Shown here piece by piece: positions 43,878 through 54,500 of a DNA stretch of 64,000 nt. Made by a program: the position numbers and the translations under genes. Position 1 is the first letter of the stretch; the number at the start of each line of letters is the position of its first letter. The DNA comes from Anoxybacterium sp963668245 (GTDB lineage: Bacteria; Bacillota; Clostridia; Peptostreptococcales; Anaerovoracaceae), in the NCBI GenBank assembly GCA_963668245.2, contig OY764195.2, positions 2,480,001 to 2,544,000 on the forward strand, given 5' to 3'. Below the pieces are notes generated by a model. That model saw nothing but the letters and a program-made list of their open reading frames with translations. It did no database searches and was not told the DNA's origin.

Positions 43878-43919
43878 AAAAAAAGCAGATTCCAAAGAAT
43901 TGGTCATCTGCTTTTTTTC
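43878..43919 (-). terminator. Terminator of the sigI-rsgI operon
   Basis: Stem GCAGAT/ATCTGC extended by A/T runs on both sides (43878-43890 with 43906-43918), with an inner CCAA/TTGG hairpin. On the minus strand a T-run follows. It lies 58 bases past the rsgI stop. Confidence 0.85.
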
Positions 43920-43976
43920 TTACTGTTATATATTGTGTTAAATGTGTGAGGGCTTCATTCATTGATTCTCAAGGAA

Positions 43977-44957
43977 TCAGTTTTTACTTGGTCCATTTCC
44001 ATGGGATCCATTTCCATTGTTTGTTTTTTCACTTTTATCCGGCTTAGTTGAGCCATTCTCAATTGGAGCTTCTGTTATACCACTTTCAGTAGTAAGTTCT
44101 GGTTTGTTCTTTTCAGGATTCGTTCCATTGCCTTTTTCACCAGAAAAACCAAATGTATTTTCATTTTGATTTTGAAAAAGTTCAATGGCACCATCACTGG
44201 TCTGATTGGCTTCTCTTTCTTCTTCCTTTTCTTGCACACGATTGGTCTTGATTGCTTGATTGATTTCTTTTACAGAAACACCAACCCAATCTTCTATTAC
44301 GATTGCGCCATCAGTACTTGCTTGCAGTTTTTCAACTAAATTGAGCTTTCCTGGAGATATGCCCATTTCCATAGCTTCTTCTCGTCTTGCCGGTTCAATT
44401 GCTTCTGCGTCTACTTCTGCAACAATCCCTGGCTGTTTATCTAAATATTGTTGAATATTTTCTTCCAGTCGCTGAGCAAGCAACTCAGCTGCATCCATAT
44501 CATCATTAGATGTCGTAATCACCACACCACCATCTGGATCATCAGTCAGATAGCCTTCCAATATCAATTGATTTAAAGTTTCTAAAACAGCATCCTCAAG
44601 CTTCATGTTGGAAAGATGAAGCGTTGCTAAAATTTCTTCTCCATCATCATTGATTGCTTCTGCTTTTAGAATACGATCAAAACGATTGACTGCATATTCA
44701 ATGGATGGATTTACATCCAAACTCACATAATCAGTTGGGATGTAGTACGCTGCAGCACCAATGGTGCAAATCATCATCGCAGCTGCAATGCTAGCCACAG
44801 TAGCTGCAAACCTAGAGATATTAATCCGAGCTTTTTGCTCTTTCAATACGATGGATTGCCCAATCTCATATTGGTTGTTTTTCATTTTTGTAAATTGTCC
44901 ATCTTCTGTCATTACAACAGAATCTTGATTTTTAATATCTACAACAATCCCCTTCAT
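43977..44957 (-). CDS. rsgI: RsgI-type anti-sigma factor
   Basis: Membrane protein that holds SigI. The 326-residue protein has the cytoplasmic RsgI N-terminal domain (residues 1-50, MKGIVVDIKNQDSVVMTEDG), a TM helix near 51-71, and an extracytoplasmic part with YVSLDVNPSIEYAVNRFDRI, the region with NPSIE conserved in RsgI and cleaved in studied proteins. The tail (about 220-326) is Glu, Asn, Gly and Pro rich and disordered; no carbohydrate-binding module is present, so what it senses is unclear. The start overlaps sigI by four bases. Confidence 0.9.
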   Translation of the reverse strand: MKGIVVDIKNQDSVVMTEDGQFTKMKNNQYEIGQSIVLKEQKARINISRFAATVASIAAAMMICTIGAAAYYIPTDYVSLDVNPSIEYAVNRFDRILKAEAINDDGEEILATLHLSNMKLEDAVLETLNQLILEGYLTDDPDGGVVITTSNDDMDAAELLAQRLEENIQQYLDKQPGIVAEVDAEAIEPARREEAMEMGISPGKLNLVEKLQASTDGAIVIEDWVGVSVKEINQAIKTNRVQEKEEEREANQTSDGAIELFQNQNENTFGFSGEKGNGTNPEKNKPELTTESGITEAPIENGSTKPDKSEKTNNGNGSHGNGPSKN

Positions 44958-45667
44958 TTCATTTTCACCTCTCTTACAAATCTTAGATATTCCGAGAGGA
45001 TCGGATAATCTCCGGATAATATCTCCGCCCCTGCTATTATATACTTTCTATGTCGCTCTAGAACTTTTCGGGGTACCTTACAATTTTTTTCGATTATCTT
45101 AAGGGGCAACAGTTTTGTTTTTTTCATTTCTGTAATGAAAACCGGATTATCAATTAGATATCCTATGGCCTTTCCACAATACACTTTTGTCTTTTCTGCC
45201 TTTGGCGAAACTTCAGCCAATTGAAAAAAAGAAATTCCATAGTGCGCAAGTACGCTAGATAATCCCTGTATTTCAAGCTTTCCATCCATGTCATCCACTA
45301 CTGCAGTCTTTTTAACAACTTCAAATTTGACAGGTAAATCAACCTCGTCCATAGAATCCTCTGCCGTAAAAGAATCAATTAGGATTTCTTGCTTCTGCTT
45401 ACTCTGTTTTCTGTTCCAATCATATAGCCTTCTACGAATTACGGTTTCTGCAAATGGTAGAAAAGCTCCCTTTTCATAAGAATAACTTTTAATCGCCTCA
45501 TGAAAAGCCGACAAAGATACAGACCACCGCTCATCACTAATGGTGATATATTGTCCCGTCACCTTATGGGTCGTATGCAATATGTACGATTCATATTCCT
45601 TGATAAAAACTTCCAGATCACTTTGATCTTGGTTTGCTCTTACTGCTTTATCATCTATTTCTCTCAT
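44954..45667 (-). CDS. sigI: RNA polymerase sigma factor SigI
   Basis: Alternative sigma factor of the SigI family, 237 residues from ATG 45667 with GAGGTG six bases upstream; an in-frame GTG is at 45676. The region-2 part shows ERWSVSLSAFHEAIKSYSYEKGAFLPFAETVIRRRL-type pattern (SDERWSVSLSAFHEAI, then ETVIRRRLYDWNR). The C-terminal part ends in VPRKVLERHRKYIIA, the DNA-binding helix of the family. SigI is tied to heat or cell-wall and polysaccharide stress in studied Firmicutes. It is co-translated with rsgI. Confidence 0.92.
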   Translation of the reverse strand: MREIDDKAVRANQDQSDLEVFIKEYESYILHTTHKVTGQYITISDERWSVSLSAFHEAIKSYSYEKGAFLPFAETVIRRRLYDWNRKQSKQKQEILIDSFTAEDSMDEVDLPVKFEVVKKTAVVDDMDGKLEIQGLSSVLAHYGISFFQLAEVSPKAEKTKVYCGKAIGYLIDNPVFITEMKKTKLLPLKIIEKNCKVPRKVLERHRKYIIAGAEILSGDYPILSEYLRFVREVKMK

Positions 45668-45688
45668 CACAGACACCTCTTATATCAA

Positions 45689-45719
45689 TTCGAAAAATGA
45701 TTCTAAAAAAATGGGGTGG
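45689..45719 (-). promoter_or_regulatory. Candidate SigI-dependent promoter of sigI
   Basis: Minus-strand CCACCCC (45719-45713) and CGAA (45692-45689), 20 bases apart, just upstream of the sigI ribosome site. SigI promoters known from Bacillus and Clostridium carry a C-rich -35 (ACCCC) and CGAA -10. Spacing is by eye. Confidence 0.45.
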
Positions 45720-45779
45720 ACTATTTTTTTAAATTTTATGATTTCTTTTTGATGAAATGTTTATTGGACAATAATGAGG

Positions 45780-46206
45780 GTATCTTAACATCATACTCAG
45801 TAAAAAGAAATACCAGGAGTAAAAGAATACCAGATGAAATGCAGATGCATAGTAATTAGGATTACTTCAAAATTGGTTTCTCTTCCCAATGAGTACCTCT
45901 GTTAATCGGTAGCGAGTAGCTAGAATTACCTGAAATAATCTTAGATGGAATAGAAGGCATCAGTGCAACCCGGACAGCCAGTCCGATTCTGAAAGCCAAG
46001 GGCAGATCAGAGATAGTGCATATTTCCTAATACAGAAGTTTAAGAAAAGCAGGAATTAATAGCAAAAACTTTCTTCAAGATTAACAATTTGTCACATGAT
46101 AAGTTGTTCTAATCAAGAAGACCGGTTAGACCATATGAAGCTTCGTTTCATTTATGGTAAGAGGAAGTTTAGAAAGGAGGACGTACTCCATTGTGGTACA
46201 CCTCAA
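45780..46206 (+). other. Non-coding block, possibly a structured RNA
   Basis: About 430 bases with no gene, much less AT-biased than the flanking spacers. Several short hairpins can be drawn, for example CGGAC-AGCCA-GTCCG near 45971. A strong terminator-like hairpin closes it at 46207-46251. I checked for RNase P, tmRNA, SRP, cobalamin, T-box and group II motifs by eye and found none. Unidentified. Confidence 0.3.
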
Positions 46207-46251
46207 AAAAAGGGTAGCCAAGTTCCGTAGGAATTTGAATCTACCCTTTTT
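46207..46251 (+). terminator. Strong terminator-like hairpin with A and T runs
   Basis: AAAAAGGGTAG (46207-46217) pairs with CTACCCTTTTT (46241-46251), and CAAGTTCC pairs with GGAATTTG inside. It can stop transcription from either side: the putative RNA on the plus strand or the DUF368 gene on the minus strand. Confidence 0.75.
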
Positions 46252-46340
46252 ACATGCCATCAATACCAGCTGTATACCGTTCTATTCAGCTATTATAGTA
46301 TTTATCATTATATGCCATTCATATTATATTTATCATTCAT

Positions 46341-46414
46341 ACGCTATCCATATTTAATATGTCCTATTTCTTCCAATACGCTATCCATATTTAATATGTC
46401 CTATTTCTTCCAAT
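46341..46414. repeat. Tandem duplication of 37 bp across the DUF368 stop codon
   Basis: Two exact copies, 46341-46377 and 46378-46414, beginning ACGCTATCC. The second includes the last codons and stop of the DUF368 gene (stop at 46391-46393); the first lies just outside, so the protein is unaffected. Confidence 0.85.
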
Positions 46415-47206
46415 GCGCAAAATAATAAATAGTCCTGCAACAAAGGTAATCAGACAATATAGGATGTCCAGCCCTTGAGGAACCCCTGGAAATACTTCCA
46501 ATAGAGAACCTATCATAAAACCAATAATCAGCATATATGTAAATTGAGGATGTTTTTCCATTGCATTGCCAAGTATTTCAGTGGTAAGTAAAGTTCCTCC
46601 AACCACACCGATGGCCAGAGGCAGTAAAAACAAAAGATTTAGATCTTGAATTGCAACCAAAGTAATATCATACATTCCGAGCATCAACAAAATATATGAC
46701 GCACTGATGCCAGGAAGAACCAAAGCAACTGCGATGATCAATCCAGCAAACAGAAGCATCAAAACACTTACCATTTGAAAACTATCGCTCAATGTAATTA
46801 CTCCAGCAGGAAGAAATCGAGTGGAAACACCGAGCAAGGCCCCAAGTCCTGCCACAACAACATTGATAGGTTTCAATCGATCCGTTCGTACTTTTCGGTA
46901 TAAAGGCGGTATACTTCCAAGGATGGCACCCAAAAAGAAAAACATTGTTGGCTTTGGCCACATGGTTATGGCGGCAAGCATGGGACGGGAAAAAAGTAGA
47001 ATCCCAATCACACCTGCACAGCCATACGTTCCTAGTAGAATTGCATTTTCCTTAAAATGCTGTCGCAGTGTACTCACAGCATGAATCAAGTCATCATATA
47101 TGCCAAGGATAATTGCCATGGTCCCCCCGCTGGCTCCAGGTACGAGCATCGACGCACCAATGATAAACCCTTTGACTAATTTTATTATGAGATTTCCTTT
47201 ATCCAC
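46391..47206 (-). CDS. DUF368 (PopT-like) polyprenyl-phosphate transporter
   Basis: 271 residues from GTG 47206, with AAAGGAG five bases upstream; the gene overlaps the end of galE by eight bases. About eight TM helices. KGFIIGASMLVPGASGGTMAIILGIYD at the start is the family hallmark with the PGASGGT motif, repeated as LVLPGISASYILLMLGMYD in the second half. DUF368 proteins were recently shown to recycle undecaprenyl phosphate across the membrane for cell-wall synthesis. Co-transcribed with galE, so a wall polysaccharide link is plausible. Confidence 0.88.
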   Translation of the reverse strand: MDKGNLIIKLVKGFIIGASMLVPGASGGTMAIILGIYDDLIHAVSTLRQHFKENAILLGTYGCAGVIGILLFSRPMLAAITMWPKPTMFFFLGAILGSIPPLYRKVRTDRLKPINVVVAGLGALLGVSTRFLPAGVITLSDSFQMVSVLMLLFAGLIIAVALVLPGISASYILLMLGMYDITLVAIQDLNLLFLLPLAIGVVGGTLLTTEILGNAMEKHPQFTYMLIIGFMIGSLLEVFPGVPQGLDILYCLITFVAGLFIILRIGRNRTY

Positions 47207-48200
47207 GAGAACTCCTTTGAAAATTCCATGCATCCTTACACATAGACTCAAGATCTTTTTCTGCGTTCCAACCCAATTCCATTTTTGCTTTTGTCGGATC
47301 TGCAAAGCAAACCCCAACATCTCCTGAACGTCTATCTACAATAGTATAAGGGATCTTTATTCCGGTCGCTTTTTCAAATCCACCAATCACATCCAAAACA
47401 CTATACCCAACACCTGTGCCTAAATTGTATACTTTAGTACCTTCTTGATATCCGATGCGTTCCAAAGCTTTCAAATGACCTTTTGCCAAATCAACTACAT
47501 GAATATAATCTCTTACACCTGTTCCGTCATGGGTATCATAATCATTTCCAAAGATCTGTAGTTGCTCCAGCTGACCTGCTGCAACCTGTGTAATATACGG
47601 CATCAGATTATTGGGGATTCCTTTCGGATTTTCACCAATCAGGCCACTTTCATGGGCTCCAATCGGGTTGAAATATCGAAGCAGTATCACCTTAAAATCC
47701 GTATCCGCAGCAGCCAAATCAGTCAAAATCTGTTCAATCATTCTTTTCGTACTGCCATAAGGATTGGTAGTAGCAAGCGGCATCTCCTCAGTCAATGGTG
47801 AGGGATTGTTCATCCCATATACCGTGGCAGACGAGCTAAACACCATATGATTGACCTGGTATTGTTTCATCAACCTACAAAGGTTTAAGGTTCCAGTAAC
47901 ATTATTTTCATAGTATTTTAAAGGAAAAGCAACAGATTCCCCTACCGCCTTCAACCCAGCAAAATGAATTATCGCATCAAAGTGATGCTCTGAAAAAATC
48001 CGTTCAAGATCAGAATAATGAAGCAAATCCGCTTCATAGCATACACACGTTTTTTTACCTAGCTGCTCAATCATCCCTACTACAGACCGCTTGCTGTTAG
48101 AGAAGTTGTCCACCATGACCACATCATGTCCTGCAAGCAAAAGCTCCACACAAGTGTGGCTTCCTATAAACCCAGCACCACCAGTCACAAGTACTTTCAT
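47199..48200 (-). CDS. galE: UDP-glucose 4-epimerase
   Basis: Interconverts UDP-glucose and UDP-galactose with bound NAD. The 333-residue protein has GGAGFIGSH (residues 7-15) for NAD binding, FSSSATVYG with the catalytic Ser, and YGSTK (about 149-153) with the Tyr-Lys pair. GYSVLDVIGGFEKATG near the end is typical. It supplies sugar nucleotides for wall polymers and for galactose use. The DUF368 gene follows with overlap. Confidence 0.97.
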   Translation of the reverse strand: MKVLVTGGAGFIGSHTCVELLLAGHDVVMVDNFSNSKRSVVGMIEQLGKKTCVCYEADLLHYSDLERIFSEHHFDAIIHFAGLKAVGESVAFPLKYYENNVTGTLNLCRLMKQYQVNHMVFSSSATVYGMNNPSPLTEEMPLATTNPYGSTKRMIEQILTDLAAADTDFKVILLRYFNPIGAHESGLIGENPKGIPNNLMPYITQVAAGQLEQLQIFGNDYDTHDGTGVRDYIHVVDLAKGHLKALERIGYQEGTKVYNLGTGVGYSVLDVIGGFEKATGIKIPYTIVDRRSGDVGVCFADPTKAKMELGWNAEKDLESMCKDAWNFQRSSRG

Positions 48201-48425
48201 TATGCCTTGTCCTTTCTAATCTCTATGATTTTTTCTAGTTCTGCCCTCAGGTTTTCTCAATCTGAAAGCCATAAAGCATTTCATTCTATTATATACTAGG
48301 AAAGACTATCGTTACAAGGAGTAACAGTAAATTCTTACCAACAAAACAGTAAACGCTGGCCAATAAAAAAGTAAGCTCTGACCAGTTGCGTTCTATAGGG
48401 TTGACACCATTCTAGTCATAACGCG

Positions 48426-48453
48426 AAAAGCAGCGGCAATGCCGCTGCTTTTT
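48426..48453 (-). terminator. Terminator of the giant surface-protein gene
   Basis: GCAGCGG and CCGCTGC with loop CAATG, flanked by A- and T-runs (48426-48453). It lies about 50 bases past the stop at 48506. The rest of the 300-base galE upstream spacer shows nothing I can name. Confidence 0.85.
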
Positions 48454-48505
48454 CTAAACTTTTTTGTTTTATAGCTTTTTCTGTAATTCTACTTTTCTGC
48501 TCGGA

Positions 48506-51500
48506 TTATTCCGCCAGCAGATTATAAAGTACTTGTGCCATTTGCGCTCTCGTGGACGCACCCTTTGGATCTAATTTTCCATTGCTGCCAGATACCACAG
48601 TAGCACCCACAAGTGCATTCATTGCTTCTGCCGCATAAGAGCTTACAGAAGCGCTGTCTTGGAATGCCGCAATCGTCGTGGATACTTGAGCTGCTGGGAT
48701 TTCACCCAATACATCTAGTGTACGATATAGTAGAACGAACATATCTTGTCTTGTGATTGCTTGATTTGGCAAGAAGCTTCCATTGCCATTTCCATTGGAG
48801 ATACCAAGCGCTTTTGCTGCTGCCAAATACCCCGTATAGTAAGTATTTCCAGCATCCAAGAAGTTGTCGGCTCCAGCTTCTAATGAGTCAATTCCATAAG
48901 CACGCAGTATCATTGTCAAGAATTGTCCTCTTGTTAGATTTGCATTCGGGCTAAATACGCCTTCGCTTGTACCTGTGGTAATGCCACGTGCCGCCATAAA
49001 GGTTACCGCATCATTGTACCAAGCGGAATTGCTCACATCTGCAAACGCCACCTTGTTATATCCTACCGCATACTGAGAGAAGTGATCCGTTACAAAATCA
49101 ACTGTCCCAGTAGCTGCACTATAGTGTCCTCTCATTGGCTCCAGTTCACCAGTGCTATTGACATAGTAAACAACGATAGCATCCGCATCTTCACCAGCCT
49201 GCAACGTATATGGAACACTTACCGTAACGTTTCCGCCAAATTGAGAAACCGTTGTATTTCCAGTTTTAACAGAGAAATCATAAACTGGTCTGTCACCAAC
49301 TTTTGCTTTTACTTCATTGGATAGGTTAGTTGTATCTACCTTTGAAATATTGATACTAACATCGCCACTACCTGCACCATTGACAGTTTCCACTGCTTTT
49401 TGGTCAAAGGTTAACGTTGCTAAATCTGATTTTACCATTACATCTGCTTTGGATTCGGTTGCAATCTGTTTCAACGCCGCATTTGGAATATCAAATACAA
49501 CTTGATTGCTTCCAGAAGCACCAGTTCCTGCAAATTCCATCACTGATTTTTGTCCTGCCGCTTCTGCCTTCTTTGCAGATTCCAGCATTGTCGCAACACT
49601 ATCCACTGGTACAGTCATGGTTGTTTTGCCGTTTAATGTTTTTCCTTCAACCGTTGTGGATACAACTGTTCTACCAGCCGTATTTTGGGCTTCCGGTGCA
49701 GTTGGGAGCTTTACGCCAACTCCACCGCCACCACCGCCACCACTGGTAGAAGTAGAGCCTGTATTTCCAGTAGTTACTGCTGATACAGTAATGCTGCAAG
49801 CAGCTGTCAAATCAGCAAGGGTATCTCGATCAAAGACTGCTGTAATCGTTACATTTCCTGCTGCTTTTGCAGTTACCACACCAGCTGCATTGACTGTGGC
49901 AATATTTGTATTGCTAGATTCCCATGTAATCAAGTCTTTATTTGTTGCATTGGATGGATTTGCAGTGGCTGTCAGCTGTGCCGTATTCCCTGCCGTCATA
50001 TCCAACGTATCGTGATTGAGAATAATACTTGCCATTGCCACACTTGGAATCATTGCAAAATCAATATCTGTTCTGACTGGCAAAATAGTAATGGTATTGA
50101 TATTGGCATCAGTACTGTCTGTGGTTCTAAATGGAGTATATCCTGTTTTCGTTGCTACTACCCGATAAGTTCCTTCTTCAACATTCCATCCATAATGTCC
50201 CGTTGTATCAGTAAGCTGAGGATTTGCTTGGGTAGGATCTGTCGTCCATGTGGTCCATATTCCCGAAGTAGTGATATACTTTTCACACGTAACCGTAGCT
50301 CCTACGATTGGATTTCCAGTCTCAGCATCCGTTATGATACCGCTTGGGTCAATGAGTACAGTTACTTCTACGATGATATAAGTTAAAGCTCTTCCATCTG
50401 TTGTTCTTACAGTGGCAGTTACTTCTTTCAGTCCACTCCCACTCCAGCTATTCAGTTCTGCATAGAAATATCCAGCTTGATCTTTTGTAGCCGCATAATC
50501 ATTTCCAGAGAAATGGTATGTAACCGAGCTTACTTGATTGTTTGGATCAAACATCGCCCCCAAAGAAATCGTTCGTCCATTTAATTGACTGTCTACCCAT
50601 GCCATCAGTGATCTGACGCCAGTAGCCGCATTGACACTGAGATCAAAATCACCTTGATTGTAATCCTTAACCTTTGAAAGCGAAATCTGATCTGCAGTTA
50701 CAGCAACATCCAGTTTTGGAGACACTGCCGTTACCGCCCCACCCGAAGTGGAAATCTGAGCAATCAAGGAAGTCGTGCCTTCTTTCGCCAAAGAAACCTC
50801 TGCAGTATAGAATCTTCCACTGGTTTTTGCAGTTGCATAAATCTGCCCTGTTGCAACATCTTTGATAACAACCGTGCTGTTTGCAGTAGCTTCTCCAAAT
50901 ACTTTAAATGGAGTATTTAGTTTAACTGCCCCTGGTCCTTGCAAAGTCACGCCAGCCACTTCTAAGCTTACCGAACCAAAATCATAATCAGTACCACCAA
51001 TATTTACTTTGACTGGAACCGAAAGATAGGTGCTTGTTCCTGTATCTCCGATAGCCAGTGCAATGGTTTTTTGTCCGCTTGCACCTGCCGCAAGATTTTC
51101 TACATGGAATGCAGTGCTGGTTGTGCTTGTTACTCCAGAAGGAAGCGTTGCTGTAAAGTCAGCCGTTACACTGGTATTTCCATTGTTCTTATATTTAATG
51201 GTTAGATATAAATTGGATCCGTTTCTTACTAAAGTTTGTGTAGCAACAACATTATTGCCTGTCCCTTTAAATGCTTCCGACGCATTGGTTGGATCTGCAT
51301 AAAACAAATTCTGTGAAACTCTTCCACTTGTGATGTCAGCATTGGTGACCGTAAAGTCTACATCGTTACTCACATACATCGGATACGTTCCATTCTTCTC
51401 ACTAATATACCCTAAATGCAATCGGTAATCTCCAGCATCTTTCAAGACACCATCCATCTGGAATCCAGAACTTCCGGCAGTTCCACCAGTATAGTACTGA

Positions 51501-54500
51501 TAATTACCACTGCCATCTTCTTTCATGAGATACACATATGCTTTGTAAACATCTGTCGTACCATTTTTTAGTACATGTCCTACTAGGTCAGCACCTTCTG
51601 TCAGAACTAAATTCTGACCAGATACATCTCCAGTGGTACTATTCACGGTAACACTCAAAGGATTAAAATTGTACTTTGATCCATCATACGGCTCAATCGA
51701 ATATGTGCCCTGTGGGAGCCCATTGATTTCATATGTTCCATTTCCGCTTTCATCGGTGTATCCGTAATACCAATTCCAATCACCATCCTTGATTGCCTTC
51801 ACACCAGTATAAGCTGGTACTCTTGAGTTATCGCTCATTGTAATCGTACCACGAACACTGTATCTGACTGGCACCCCGAAGGTTACCGTTTCATTGGCAT
51901 TCGTCACATTGACAGAAGTATAATCCCAATATCCAATGGTATTGATACTTACATCATATTGTGATCCGTTGCCATCGTAACAAATCCCTCCAAAGGTAAT
52001 GGTTCCAGTTGCTTTTTCCGCATCGGTCATTTCTCTATAATAGGAAATGCCCGTCTCGTAGCTGTAAACTGATATATATATATCACCAGTCCCAGTATAC
52101 GGTGTACCAGGATTTTCAGCATCTTCTAACTCTATGGTTAGCACCGATTGATTCGGATACTGGCTCGTAAAGTTCAGTGCTCCAGCATCAATATTGCCAT
52201 CTCCAGTGCTCACAGTCACCGTATCGGTTGCATCCTGATATAAATTGTCATAAGAATAGGAACGAACCGTATAGTTTCCAACTGGAATATAGCTGAAGCT
52301 GTAGGTACCGTTTGTCGCAGAGCTGGTTCCTGCAACAAGACGATCATTGCCGTCATACAAGTATACCCAAGCACCTGCCAGCGGTTGATTATCCTTTTGA
52401 ACAATACCAGTAATCTTGACGCCTACAACCACTATTGCACTTGTTGTAATGTTTGTCACAGTTGAAGTTGCTGTAATTGTAGCACTTCCCGCACCAATCG
52501 GTGTGATTGCGCCTGTGGTTGTTCCAATCTGTAAAACGCTGGTATTGGAAGATGCCCATGTCACCGTCTTGGTTGTCGCATTATTTGGATAAACCACATA
52601 ATATGGCGAAAGTTGATTTTCTCCTACCGTCGCCAAAATCTGTGTTGTTGGTATCACAATACTTGTTGGCAATACTGGTGTACCACTGATTTGAAAGGAC
52701 ATCTTAAATGTTGATTTTGCAGTCGTTCCGTCCATCAAAGTAAAGTCAAATACATGGACTGTATCGTCCCCAACATAGGAAGGTCTTCCCATAGGGACAA
52801 GGTAGCCTTGACTCAGTTCCAATCCAGATATGGTAGTTATACCCGAATCCGAAGTGTTGTATATGGTGAATAGCGTATAATCCTTGTTTAAATCAAGTTC
52901 TGTCCCATACGCGCTAAAGGTAAGTGGTAGAATGCCTGAATTGGAAGGATTCTTAAAATCCATATACTGATATTTTGCACCATCGATCAGATATACGCCT
53001 CCTGCACTTGGGATAGCAGAACCATCTTGATAAGTCATAGAAGCAGAGAATTTGATTGGTGTCTGCACAGTCACTTGACAGCTATCTTCATAGCTTCCAT
53101 CTTCTGCAATTGCAGTAATATTTGCTGTTCCTGCACTGATACCTGTTACTTTTCCGTTCCCATCTACAGTTGCAACTGAAGTTGCATCTGAGCTCCAGCT
53201 AATGGTTTTAATGGATGCATTGGTTGGAGTATAGTTCACTGCCAAAGTTTCCGACGCACCAACTAAGATAGAGGTGGATTCTTTTACCAAGGTCATGCCA
53301 GTCAATGGGATATCCGTTCTCAGAACCGATAACACTCCATCAACAAGATGAAGATTGTAATTTTGTCCCCCACTACCTCCCGAAAGCACAATCGAATAGT
53401 TTCCGGCTAAAGAAGTAAGGGTTGCTGCATGTGATGCAGTTGGTGTAGTAATGCCCGCATTGGTAGCCGTTTCACCACTCAAAAAACCTTCATATTGAAT
53501 GATTGGCGTAGGATTTTGATCTCCTTGATTTTTGATCAAATCAATTGCTGAAGCGGTTAGCTCAAGCTTAGAGATATTTCCTGTCAAATTAAGAGAGGAC
53601 AAACTATAATCACTGGCATCGGCACCAGTCAGGATGAATCCTGTCACTTGTACTGCTTTCCCATTTCCAGCATTTTTATCTGCGAAAGTAGCAAGCCCGA
53701 TTCCCACCAGCGTGACATCGTCTCCATTGGCAACACCAGAAATTACTGGCGTTCCCAGGATTGTAGCTTGATTTGTTCCATCATATACCTTATCTGCAAT
53801 GGACAACCCCGTAATGACGACTGCATTTTGGTTGACCGTCACGCTGCAAGTAGCTGAAATCCCTCCATCTGATGATATCGCTGCGATTGTTGCTATTCCA
53901 GCAGAAATCGCTGAAACCGTTCCATTGTTCACCGTAACCACATTTGGATTCGAAGAAGCCCAAATGATTTCTTGGTTGTCAGCATTGGCCGGGAGCACAT
54001 TGGCAGTCAAATGTTGTTGCTGTCCAATCGCCATAGTGAGCATTTCATTAGAAATCTGAACTCCTGTTACTGCCACTGGAAGATTTGCAAATGCAGGTAC
54101 CACTACCGTCACCGCTTTACTTGGTATTGCAGTCGCAGTTGCTGCATAACGAACATAGTACGTTCCAGGAGCTGCCAGTGTTTCGGGTACCTGACAAGGG
54201 GCATAATCGTTGTCTGTAGCAGAAGCCAATCGGTACTCCATCGTACTGTCAGTTTTTAAAAGTTTTCCGTATTCAGCATTTTGTGATTCAGGAGCTTGCC
54301 CCGTCACACTCGTTGGTGGTGTTTGCACTTGAGCTGTTGAATTCACATAGAATTCCAGTTCAACTGACCCCCCAATCGTATAATTTTCAAGACTACGGGC
54401 GGTTAATTTTACATAGTTATTTTCTACTTTCGTTCTGTCCCAATAAGGATCAAAATACTGATTGCTGTTATTCGTAACATAAGTATCGTCCGTATATTGG

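Noticed and set aside
46154..46357. Possible small membrane protein on the plus strand
   Set aside because: The frame runs through the terminator hairpin at 46207-46251 into AT-rich sequence; no ribosome site and low-complexity end.
49506..50015. Open frame of 169 codons on the plus strand, rich in Ala, Val and Pro
   Set aside because: It is antisense to the Ig-like and Gly-rich part of the giant surface protein; the composition is explained by that gene.
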